DNA of 21,241 nt, taken from Isoetes engelmannii. Taxonomy: Eukaryota > Streptophyta > Lycopodiopsida > Isoetales > Isoetaceae. Shown piece after piece: positions 1-10,428 of this stretch; within the stretch, counting starts at the first letter, position 1, and the number at the start of each line of letters is the position of its first letter. The translations under genes and the position numbers were made by a program. A model generated the notes under the pieces. The model was not told where the DNA came from and made no database searches. It saw only the letters and a list, made by a program, of their open reading frames with translations. The stretch is from positions 1 to 21,241 of the forward strand of contig JAANSK020270825.1 of NCBI GenBank assembly GCA_011763485.2. The letters are read 5' to 3'.

Positions 1-2090
1 AAGTTTGTGCCTCTGATTAAGTTTCATGCTGTGTGGCAGATTATATATGCCCATAAGAAGGCATTCTCAAAGCATTTAATGGATGAGCTGAAGTCAACCT
101 TTCATTCTCTAGATGGAGATGTATAAGATGGATTTTACTTTGTCATAAATCCAGTTCGTAAATGTTGTCTGTTGCGCCAAAGCTGACTAAATTTATTGTG
201 CTTGGCAGTCGCAGAGTGTGAGGAAGAACTCGGTGCTGGTATCAAGGATCATCTGTTTAATTAGATTATCGACACATACGTCCTTAGTTGGGGCAATTGA
301 TTCTCTTGTGTTTCCATGTATAAATATTCTTTATTCTACTTTCTGGACGGAAATACCTTATCATGGTAAGTTGGATATGAGTATTGCTTTAAGTGACAAT
401 GTAATGGAAATTGGTTAATTTAAGCTTGCACTGTGTCTATATCACAGGGCAATTAGCTTTGCATGGGCATCTATGGGTTCATATTGGCAGATTACGACTA
501 TGGTTATTAACGAGCAGTCTTGAAAACGACCCAATGTCTAAATACATCTTCAAGGAAAAGTGTCTATCAGATAGGGTTTCGGACATTGACATTGAAATCA
601 GCGTAAGGCTTCTATGAGATTTTATTGCTCTACTTTAGTCCATGTTGGGACCCATGGTTCCTTATATGATATGTTGCAGGTTCGAGAGCAGAGTAATCTT
701 TTAGTTAAAGGAACCAAAGTGTCAATGGATGTGCAAAGAGTAATGGAAGAAAGAGACAGCCTTCACAAAAACCTAAAAGTTCTTCAATCAAAGGTCAAAG
801 CCCTGATGCAATTTTTATCAACCCTCTTTTTTCTTTTTGCTTTCATGTTGTTCAAACTACATCCTGCACGCCAAACATGTCTGTACTTATTTCCGCATGG
901 TGTTATAGGTGGTATTCCGTCCAGGCACCGGGCAGTATTCTCAAATGTATGAGACTGTGAACCAGTTTTTGAAAATGGCCGCAAATGATGATAGAATATC
1001 TGGATTCGTAAAAATGCTTCTGGTAACTGAACCATCACATGAAGATCTCAGTAGAACTGTTGAAGAAGTGAATGTCTGGCAGGTAAGCAAATATATTACA
1101 TGTTCAAGAGTTCAATATAACACTTATATATCAAGGCTAACTGGAAGAGTCATGCTTTCTGTAGGATACAATGGCTTCCTTTGCCTCCCAACTATCATCA
1201 CAATTCCCTCCTTACTATGATATTTTTCAACCAATTCTGCTTGGTATTTATGAGCTCAAGTATGGCTTCTCTTTAATGGTTGGTGCTCAAATACATTCTA
1301 CCACTTTGAAGCAGATGCGAAGTAATTTGACAGATGTTTTGGTATATATCATGTCTTACACCTTGTTGTGAAAGATTGACGAGCAACATAATGTTGAAAG
1401 ATTGACGAGCATCATAATTTTGTTATTTGCAGAAAATAGTATCTGTGCTTGTGGAATTTCCAACACGAGTTATGTATAATAATGACTGTCTAGTGGTTGA
1501 TACTGAGAGAAGTGAAGAAGACATTAGAGAGCATGTGGATGGTCTTACATATGAACTTCTTTCTTGTGATGGCCTTGTAACTAAGGAAGCTTTCAATATT
1601 ATAAGGCTCGTTGCAGGTTCTCACTCCGCGACAAATCAGAAGGTGTCTAAGCGTTTTTGTCCCTTTACAGTTTCTTAGTTATAAGCATGATTTTCTTGAC
1701 ATTGTCTCTTTCTATAGTGGGAAGAATTGAAGATGCAGATTTCCTTGATGCACGTCGCACTGCTTCGTTGCACTCAGGATATCATGCTTTCAAAGATCAC
1801 GACAACAAGAACTTTAAAGGCAAGAACTGTTTTTATGTGCTTGTCTCTCGAATGAAACATCTGGCTATGTGCTAATTCGAAATATTCTTTGCGAGCAGAT
1901 TCTTTGGGACATCTTCAGCTCAGTTGTTAGAATCTGGAAAGAGGTTCGAAATGAAAAGATTGAAAAGGATGAAAGAGAATCTCAGATGTTCCGTTTGAGG
2001 ACCTCTAACCATCAGCTCGACAAGGAATCTGAAACGGATGAGGCGTCGATGCACCAAATGTTTCCATCATATTGGCCAGATGGAATAATG
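1..2090 (+). CDS. MDN1: MDN1 exons 1-9 (middle of the linker)
   Basis: Exons: 1-120, 209-365, 448-602, 680-793, 909-1082, 1165-1341, 1433-1642, 1718-1819 and 1899-2090. The window opens in codon phase 0 inside an exon. This stretch encodes the helical linker that joins the AAA ring to the acidic tail; no catalytic motif is expected here. The intron after 1819 uses a GC donor (AAAG then GCAAGA). The end of exon 9 is the least certain boundary in the gene: reading on past 2090 meets a TGA at 2100-2102, and the only GT donor that keeps frame with the next exon is the weak ATG/GTTGGA site at 2090/2091. Confidence 0.85.
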
Positions 2091-5000
2091 GTTGGATTGT
2101 GATACTAAAAATGCTAGTGTGATAAAGGTTACTGCTCTGATCTACAGTTACCCTGCAGGATTTTGATTTATATGCTACTGCTGCTGCTTCACCTGAAGGC
2201 TTGGCTGTTTCAGAGCTTGCATCAGAGACTGTTCAAGAAAGTGTTTTCTTAAGTCTGGCAGATATGCATTCTCGGATCTATATGCTATGTTCGGGAGAGG
2301 TTGTATGGCATGTTTACATCTTAGTTTCTCTACACATGTATTGTTATTGACAGTTCTACTTTTGTGTTTAGTGTACGCCATCTGATTGCTCAATTTTTAA
2401 GATGAATCATGATGCTTTTGTGGCAGCATACAACATGGGAAAAAAGATTATTGCAGGCATGTATTTCGCACATCCTTACTTATCTTAAAGCATAAGCACA
2501 ATGCATCTGACCATGAGCACAATGCACCCCTATTTTGCCAGCTATAGGATATGCTTTACCCAAGTCTGTGGATGCATGCACAATGCCAGCCTGCATAACA
2601 AGCATGGGGCTCGAGATACAGAGGCTTCAACCTGTTTCACAGAAATCGGAAGAGGATACGTTATTCAATATCTACAAGGTTTTCAAATTTCAAAATCTAG
2701 TCTAGTTGCTGTGGTTTGGTTCTATGAAGTTTTCTAATAGCTGTTTCGAATGGCAGGACCCCAATCCTTCTGAACTTGCAAGGATGCTTACTCCTCTGTC
2801 ATCTTTGATAAAGCGTGCTGTATATTTATTAGAAGAGTGGCCAGAGAATTCGACACTTCAGCAGATTATGTATTTCTCCGAGAAGCTAATATCTATTTCT
2901 ATTGATTCTCCTCTCATGAAGGTACTTATGAGAATGCCGTGCAAGTGTTAATTTCATTTATTTTATTCTTGACGAGTCATCTAAATTCTGTATGAAAATA
3001 GGCCTTAACAATGCTAGAACATATCATTACCAAGGCAAGATTATGGGAAGACAATGCGCCAAAGCATCTTTCTTTTGAAGGTCTATCCTCATCAGATTTT
3101 TTTGATGTCTTATGTAGTACCTCGTTTCTGAATGGTCTTGGGTATTTCATTTATGTACATAGATGGCTTGAAGCAGTCATGTCTCGTTGCTATGCATTGG
3201 AGGCAAATGGAACTGGCAAGTTGGCCTGCTTTGTTGAGAATCAAATACAAGGAACATGAATCGAATGCCAACAAGGTAAATTTTAGATATGATGCGTGCA
3301 TACGCTATTACACATAAGTTCCTTACTTCGTTCACTTAACTTGTATACCCTGTTTATCTACATTGTTTCCTATAGCTATGGTTTCCTCTTTATGATGTTC
3401 TTCATCAATGTGTTGGGGGGAATGCTGAAGATATTGTCAAGAGGTGATGCATGTTACCAGAAGTTTTTTGTAATTTCTCCTTATTCTTTAACTGTTACCA
3501 GATTTCTTTCCTTACAGTATTGAGGACTTCCTCTTAGCCTCACCTATTGGAGAATTCCAAAGACGGCTCAACATCATCCGTGGATTCTATGGGGAATTTA
3601 CAATGTTGACTTCTAGGTATACAATATGGTAGCGTTTTGGTGAATTTGGAAATTCTGGTTGGTTGCTGCATTAACCTGTGGATCCTTTTGGGTCTGTCTT
3701 GGGGTGCATTATTGACTCAATTATTAATTCTCTGTTCCTGCAATGGCAGTGACGCGGCCGTTATAAGGAACATACTGTATAACATTTACTATTATTGCTC
3801 CCAATTTGAGTCTCTGTGAGTCGAAAGTTTTTACTTTGTCTCCTAACCCTTTGTTCCATTACTTGCATGTTAGACTGAATTTGTCTTCCTTATTTTTGAC
3901 CAGTATATCGAGGGCATTGTCATCCGGCAAGGAAGCAATAGAAAAGGAGCTCATTGCTCTTGTTCATCTTTCTAGATGGGAAGATCATGATTACAGAGAT
4001 CTGGCTGCAATAAAAAGACCACATAAGAAATTGCATGATCTTGTGCACAAATATGAGGTACAACCTTCGCATCAAACAATTAAACCAGTTTGTTGAATTT
4101 CTTTCGTTTTCCTGGCGCAGGTGTTTTTGAAAGGTCCAGTGGTTGGAATTTTGAGGTCCCAAAGCCCAACTAGCACAAACATCACAGTTGATCGATGTAC
4201 TCTTGATGCGGATAATGAAAGTACTGGGAAGGTCTTGTCACATGCAGAAGACAGCGTCGATTCCTTAACATTGCAGTATGTGGATTTTTATGAGTTCTGA
4301 GGTTTTCCATGTGGCTGTGTAAGAATACTCTTTATTATTGATTTGCAGAGCAAGGCTTACAATGGCATGGCAGGGGTATTTGACAAAAATGCGACCAGAA
4401 CTTACTGCATCAATGGAAACTTTATGTAGGAGTTCTACCTATGGAATGGCTTTAAGACGTTTATTATACTGGATTTGACATAACATCTGTATAATTAATG
4501 CAGATGGTGGACGGAATGGAAGCAAGCTAGCTGAATACTGCAAAGGGCTGCATACTGTCATACCAAAAGTTTATAGCTTGCTCGCTTCACATACGTTTTT
4601 GGAACGATCGTGCACATTGCGGCAGGAAGGTTCTTTTACACTTGAGGTGCTATGTACAACAGTAGTTTCCAGGGCCACTGAGCTTCGAGAGAGTTGCAGC
4701 AACCGTTCAATAAAGAAGAAAGCTTTTGTAGACCTATTAAAGGAGTTGAAGGCTATTGGAATATCGCATCACCTGTCAAGCATTCCAAAGGTATTGTCAT
4801 TCTTGCGTGTGGTAATATTGTGATACATAGGGTTGTTTAACTTATTAAAGTTCCTTAGGATGAGAGGAATGTCAAAAGCTGGTTCATGCAGCCGATGGCT
4901 CAAGTTGATGATGTGCTACAATGTGTTGAAAAAGGGCCTTGGGCTTCTGAAAGCATTGTTTACAAAACTTCAGAATATACAAGTCAAATGTGGAAGCGGG

Positions 5001-8000
5001 CCAGGCAGTACTATTATTGTAACATTCAGTTAATTCAGCAGCTTTACGACAACACCCTGTCCCACAGCAAAGATCTGAGCCAAAGGGAGGTATGCATATG
5101 CTTGATCTCTGGCATTGTAGTAAAGAAAGCATAGCATGCTAACTATCAGCCTTGTGCAGGTAAAGTTATCGACAAGGTATATTGAGAATCTTCTTTATTT
5201 ACAGCGTCGTCAACGTCGTAAAGCACATGATTTCTATAGAAAGATAGTGCAGATGTTTTCTCTGACAAGTTATTTGAAGTCTCTTGGTGAGTGACCTGTT
5301 AAGGACGTTGGTTGTAGTTATATCGTTTTTGTGAGACCGTGTACATGTGTAATTTATGTTTCCAGAGAATGGAGATGATGCCATGGTGTTGGTTCCCTAT
5401 CAAAAATTACTGCGCAAGTATCTCTGGCAGCAGAAGGTATATAAGGTCTTATTATTAGTATTGCCGAAGATAACCTGGTTCTATTGATGTCTTTTGTTGT
5501 TATAGCATCTTTTGGACTGGGTTTGCAAAGTGTCAAGTGATATGGAATTGCTCCTTGTGTCACTTGAACCGGTCGATAAGTCAGGTTCCACTAAACTGGC
5601 CATTGTTAGCATTCTAAGAGCTCTTCAAAGCTGCAAGGTAAGAGTTCATCTTTGTTTTGTTACTATGATTGCTCTTCTAGTATTATCTAGTGTTGCTGTG
5701 ACTTTTTGCCTGCTGAATATTTCTTATTTGTTTAACTGTCTGCAGAAAGAGGTGGATCAAGTTCTTGTACCCAGCACCATAATATTTGTAGCACAAGCCA
5801 CTTCTCTCGATTTTCCTGTTCTTATGACAAATACTATGCTAGATCTTCTTGAGAGAAACTCCAGAGCCATCAGTGCAAGCATGTCTGCCTTGACAAATTT
5901 CCTTGGCAACAGCACGTGGTCCAGTGTTTGCAATGGTATTGGACTGAATAAGCTTGTAGACTTACTTCAGAAGGTTAGCCAGATATTTGTTGTGCATAGA
6001 TTGTTAATTTGTTGCAGCCATTAACATCATCTTCATTCAGGGTGTGGCATTGCACATTAGATTTGAAGAAGATAGGGCGCATTTTCTGCAAAAAGAGGCA
6101 CTGCCAAAGATCGATCTTGATGATATATATTCTTGCTATGAGAATGTAGTCTCAGAATCCCTCAAGGCATCACAAAGCATCCACAAAACTACCATCCCAT
6201 TATTTGAGACTGATTCTCTTCAGAATATACAGACCTGGGAGGCTCAGTTGGATGATCTTATGTTAGCGTTGCGATTAGATCGTCTTTATGAATCAACATT
6301 TGCTGCAATTAGTAAAGGGGTGTGTAGACTTCCTTTTTTAATCCTTCAGAGAAGTCCCCGTCTGGTTTGCTTCCTGTCTAACTTGTACATCTGCAGGTTA
6401 GTGCATTGGACCAGATAGGAGGCAATCATGGAGTTCAACAGTGCATTGGTTTCACTTTTCGTTCTATTCTTCTGTTTTTGGAACCATTGCAGATATCTGC
6501 TTTGCATATTCTAATGGAATATAGTTGCATGCACAAGACGGTATGTATTTTGCCATTGTGACTGTTTTTTCTTTCACCAAATCTTTTTTCCCACTATTTA
6601 ATTTTACATTCTCTATTTTTACTATCGAAGGCACATCTTTGGGATGTATTGTAGTTTCTACAGCTTGACATGTTTGAGTCATGAGGCTAAAATTATTGGT
6701 CCATTGATTGCAGCTCACCAAACTCGGTTATATTCTCTCAAGTATTTTTAAGGACCTGTTTTGTGAAGGGTTTTGTGGAACGAAAGCTGAAGAAAGACCA
6801 GACAATACTTCAAAGTTAGAGGAAGCCACTGGTACGGGAATGGGAGAAGGTGAAGGTGCTAACGATGTTAGCAAAGACATAGCAGATGAGGAGCAACTCC
6901 TGGGAACTTCTGGGGTATATATCTTTGCTATTCACATGATATTGCCTCTACAGGATAATCTTTCTAACTTGCTTCTCATGTTTTTAAATCCAGGAAGAGG
7001 CTTCTGAATCAAAAATGCCACAGAAGAGTGCTGATGAGGGTGTGGAAATGGATCAAGATTTCCATGGCGATATGTTTGATATCAGTGATGATGAATCAGA
7101 CGCAGATGATAATGATGACCATGATGCAACGACAAAGTTGGAATCAGAAATGGGAGAATCAGGTCCTAATGATGAGATCGTAGATGAGAAGTTCTGGAAT
7201 GAGGGTGATGCCTCTGAAAAGCAAGATAGTAATCCAGAAAAATATGAAAAAGATGCTCCTTTTGCAGGGGAAGACCACGAATTTAGGGCAAAGGAGTCAG
7301 AACAGAAAGGAGATAATGATGATGAGACAGCTGAAAATGAAGCTAGGATTGATGATAAGAACAGAAAGGAGGAACGTTATCAAGATGGAAATGAAGATGA
7401 TCATATCATGAACAAAGATGAAGCATGCGAAGAATCAAGCAAGATGAAACCATGGGATGAAGAAAAGTTGGAAAACATGAGTTTGGATGAAAAGGAAGAG
7501 AAGGATCATGCAGAAGAGGGCCACGCTTCTGATAATCCTGATGAAACTGCTTCCGAGTGTGCTGATCATGAAGAAACAACAGAAGAAAAGCCCAATCTGA
7601 ATGCGGATGCCAAACCAGGCATGGAACATGATGATGATCAAGATAACATTGAAGAAGGTAGTATTGAGGCATCTGACAAGTTGGAGAGCATGCAGGATGA
7701 GATTCAACATGATGAGGTGTCCGATAAGCTGGAAAACATGCAGGATGAAATGGAACATGATGATTCTGAAAAGAGGGCTGCTGAAAGGAGTAAGGATTCT
7801 CAGCAAAGGCACACTGAAATGCCACATTTGGAAACCGTAGAGAAGAACAACTGTTCAAGTCGGTCTAATACTGTAGATGTGGATGTGTTTGGAGTTCTAT
7901 CGAACTTAAATACAGATCCTTTTCCATCAGATGCCAACGGCGATGTGAGCCTACAAGCAGTACTTCAGGGATTAACTGTTGCAGATAAAATTCAAAAGGC

Positions 8001-10001
8001 TTCTGGGTGCGAAGATAGTCTGAATGTGGACTATGCTCCCTTTTCAGATAACCCTCCCTGTCGCCCCGAGGAGCAATCATTGAAACATCTTGAGACCAAC
8101 CCATTTCGCAGTCTTGGTGATGCTTTAAAGACATGGAAGGAGAGGGTTAAAATTTTTGATGAAGATCAGAGTGAAGCAATGGTGGATGCGAGCAGAATGG
8201 AGGAGAATGATGTCTTGGATGAGCATGAAGATCAAACTAATAGGGACTACAGATATGTTGCAGATCATGAGGCAGCCACTGATCAAGCTTTGGGTGCTGC
8301 TACGGAGGATCAGCTCCAGTGTAGTGGGAAACTTGAGGAGATATTGGATGAGGAATCAATGATGGTAGATCATGATCTACAAACAGAGGAGACTGAGAAG
8401 AATGGTGATCCAATAGCTTTGAAGGACACACTTTCACATGACGGAAATCAAGTTGCTTCCTTTAAGAAGCACATTCAGGATGAAAAGGATAACTTAGAAA
8501 TGGCCTTAGATCCTGAGCAGGATGAGGCAATGGATATCAGTGATCAGGGGCTGGGAAATTTGGCTGAAAGCACCCTATCTTTAGATAAAGATTTTGCTCT
8601 TTATAAAAGCTGTCTTAGATATGATGGTCTGTCCGCCTGGTCAGACAATGATATTGAACGCTTACGGAAGGAACTGGAACTTAGTCTTCTCGAGGGCTGC
8701 AAAAACAATTCAAAGGAGTTGTGGCACAGATATGAAATGCTTACAAGAAGATTGTCTCAGAATTTGGCTGAACAGTTGCGGTTGATCTTGGAACCGACAA
8801 TGGCAGCAAAACTTCAGGGCGATTATAAATCTGGGAAACGGATAAACATGAAAAAGGTAACAATAATCAGAACGACAACGTTCTGTGGTTTTTATTCTGG
8901 TATGCGTTGTGTTAAACTTTATAACATCTGCCCTTTTTGCAGGTAATCTCTTATATTGCTACTGAGTTTAGAAAAGATAAGATTTGGCTACGCCGCACTA
9001 GAGCAAGCAAAAGACAATATCAAGTTGTTCTTGCAATTGATGACTCTAGAAGCATGTCCGAGAGCCATTGTGGTCACATGGCTCTTGAGGCATTGATCAC
9101 AATATGCAGGGCAATGTCTTATTTAGAGATAGGGCAACTGGCAGTTGCTAGTTATGGAAGGAAAGGAAATGTACGTCTTTTACATGATTTTGATCGACCA
9201 TTTTCTAGTGAAGCAGGGGAACGGGTATGCGTTCTGCATGATATCTTGGAGCATGCAAGTTGAGATGTGTTACTAATGGTGTATGTATTTGTCGAGGTGT
9301 AGATTATATCCGAGTTCTCATTCAAGCAGGACAACACAATAGCGGAAGAACCCATGGTAGACCTGCTGAGATTCCTCACTCAAATGCTTCAAAATGTGGC
9401 ATTACATGCCCCATCTTCTGGACAAGACTGCTTGCAGCAGCTTGTAATTATCATATCAGATGGAAGATTCCATGAGAAGGTGCTGAAGTTCCTATAATTA
9501 TTTGTCCATCTTTTAGCAGTACATGGATCCCTTTATCCCATTCTCGTTTCACATTATTAAATCAATCTTTGATGTGAACTAGGAAAATCTGCGGAGATGC
9601 GTTCGAGATGCAATTAGTCAGAAACAGCTGCTTGCATTCCTTGTGTTGGACAACCCACAAGAGTCACTGTTGGATATGCAGGTCTGACATTTAGTTATTT
9701 GAGGGATTCTAGATGTCTTTTACTTAGCTTACCTTTTCTTGTTTGGTTTAATTTCAGACTGTGACGTATTCTAAAGGTGCCCCAGTATTTTCTAAATACT
9801 TGGACTCATTTCCATTTCCATATTATGTGCTCCTGAGGGACATAGAGGCACTGCCCAGAACATTGGCTGATCTTCTTCGACAGGTAAAAATTGGCCTGTG
9901 TATGTTCTAAAATTTTGTTGGTTTTGTCATACTTCCGAAAATATTGAGCAAATTTTCTTATCTGGCAGTGGTTCGAACTTGTCCAAGTCATAGGCAGCTA
10001 A
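1..10001 (+). CDS. MDN1: Midasin (MDN1/REA1), C-terminal part, 36 exons, 5' end outside the window
   Basis: Midasin is a dynein-like AAA+ ATPase of about 5,000 residues that pulls assembly factors off pre-60S ribosomes in the nucleolus and nucleoplasm. Here I can join 36 exons without a frame break into about 2,337 residues: linker (exons 1-30), acidic region (exon 31) and MIDAS/VWA domain (exons 32-36). The diagnostic blocks are GTGMGEGEG in exon 30, the long D/E-rich exon, the metal-site motif DDSRSMSE, and a terminal tryptophan exon WFELVQ ending in TAA at 9999-10001. The AAA modules would lie upstream. Every exon junction keeps frame; most introns are 65-120 bp with GT-AG ends, two have GC-AG ends, and one donor (after exon 9) is weak. 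No inactivating lesion is seen, so I regard the gene as functional. Exon coordinates are listed in the part entries below. Confidence 0.95.
1369..1420 (+). repeat. 26-bp tandem duplication inside an MDN1 intron
   Basis: Copies at 1369-1394 and 1395-1420 share TGAAAGATTGACGAGCA followed by ACATAATGT or TCATAATTT. It lies in the intron between exons 6 and 7, a few bases upstream of the acceptor at 1431-1432, so it sits where branch point and pyrimidine tract would be. Confidence 0.8.
2159..4790 (+). CDS. MDN1: MDN1 exons 10-22 (linker)
   Basis: Exons: 2159-2299, 2372-2456, 2548-2678, 2757-2921, 3002-3080, 3163-3275, 3376-3443, 3518-3616, 3750-3815, 3904-4057, 4121-4275, 4349-4425 and 4504-4790. 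Phases were tracked exon by exon and agree throughout. Recognisable midasin linker blocks include QMELASWPALL (exon 15), LWFPLYDVLHQCV (exon 16) and KKKAFVDLLKELKAIGIS (exon 22). The intron after 2456 needs a GC donor (TTGCAG then GCATGT) in phase 1, giving AGYALPKS across the junction; the nearby GT choice at 2461 leads to a stop codon in exon 13. These residues are structural and contact the remodelled pre-ribosome rather than nucleotide. Confidence 0.87.
4859..6914 (+). CDS. MDN1: MDN1 exons 23-30 (end of linker)
   Basis: Exons: 4859-5089, 5160-5286, 5366-5436, 5506-5637, 5746-5973, 6041-6319, 6397-6540 and 6714-6914, all with GT-AG introns and consistent phase. Exon 24 holds a basic patch (QRRQRRKAHDFYRK). 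Exon 30 ends in the glycine/acid transition that includes GTGMGEGEG and DEEQLLGTSG, which marks the switch from folded linker to the flexible acidic tail and is one of the best fingerprints of plant midasins. The function follows from membership of the family; nothing catalytic is visible in this part. Confidence 0.92.
6994..8856 (+). CDS. MDN1: MDN1 exon 31: acidic D/E-rich region
   Basis: One uninterrupted exon of 621 codons, far larger than any other here. Its first two thirds are dominated by Asp and Glu with runs such as DISDDESDADDNDDHD. In midasins this low-complexity tail is a flexible tether that lets the C-terminal MIDAS domain reach the AAA ring. A 16-residue internal repeat (SDKLE-S/N-MQDE...HD) occurs at 7672-7716 and 7720-7764. 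The last part turns into ordinary helical sequence (LRKELELSL, WHRYEMLTRRLSQNLAEQLRLILEPTMAAKL) and ends in the basic GKRINMKK, which leads into the MIDAS domain. The large antisense open frames opposite this exon are by-products of the acidic codon use. Confidence 0.95.
7672..7764 (+). repeat. In-frame 48-nt repeat, two copies, in the acidic region of MDN1
   Basis: Copies at 7672-7716 and 7720-7764 encode SDKLESMQDEIQHDE and SDKLENMQDEMEHDD, a period of 16 codons. A weaker third echo (MEHDDDQD) lies just upstream at about 7621. The repeat keeps frame and composition, as expected of slippage in a disordered tether. Confidence 0.85.
8943..10001 (+). CDS. MDN1: MDN1 exons 32-36: MIDAS/VWA domain and C-terminus
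   Basis: Exons: 8943-9224, 9303-9479, 9583-9681, 9758-9883 and 9969-10001. The von Willebrand A fold with a metal-ion-dependent adhesion site binds ubiquitin-like domains of assembly factors (Rsa4 and Ytm1 in yeast; their plant counterparts) through a bridging metal ion. The DxSxS metal motif is DDSRS at 9039-9053, followed by MSESHCGHMALEAL. The second strand LAVASYGRKGNVRLLHDFDRPF and the later IISDGRFHEK (end of exon 33), with the conserved Asp, complete the fold. All metal-site residues I can judge are intact. The final exon codes for ten residues, WFELVQVIGS, then TAA. The basic stretch RRTRASKRQY before the motif is also typical of midasins. Confidence 0.96.
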
Positions 10002-10428
10002 TTATTCGACTAGCTGAGTACAGAAGATGAAGGTTCAAAAGGCAGCTATTGTGTTAATATTCATTGCAGAAAGTCGTCCACGTAATTCAGTAACCAATGT
10101 CCGTTTCTTCGACTTTCAGAAATTTTGGTCCGTTGCAAGCTGCTAAAATTTTGTAGATTCAGGTGTAAATTTTAGTGCGTTGGTTACTTAAATCCCCTCA
10201 AATCTCTTTTTCTTCCAATAATTATCCGATGAACAGACATGTATATTTCTGTGAAAAAATCGTGCAATGTAAGAAATCAAATTATTGGAATAGGACGATG
10301 TTGCAGTACACTCTAAAATATAACTCGTAGTTTAAGCAATATAATGTTGTGAAGCTAAGCCCAAAATTTGTTACACTCCCAGAATATATGTTCTTACGCA
10401 CGGGTGAAAATAATATTACCCTTGTTTT
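10002..10428 (+). other. MDN1 3' flank / probable 3' UTR
   Basis: No open frame of interest and no repeat is visible. It starts right after the MDN1 stop codon and is AT-rich, as plant 3' UTRs usually are. An AATAAA sits downstream at 10515-10520, but plant poly(A) signals are too loose to place the cleavage site from sequence alone. Confidence 0.5.

Noticed and set aside
2501-2737. Alternative frame through MDN1 exon 12 using GT at 2461
   Set aside because: The frame is open in this exon but meets a stop in exon 13 after the clear GACCCCAATCC junction; the GC-donor solution keeps the midasin frame.
7406-7858. Antisense open frames of 130-150 residues opposite MDN1 exon 31
   Set aside because: They mirror the acidic GAT/GAA codon use of the sense strand (giving His, Phe, Ser and Leu-rich antisense) and have no recognisable motif.
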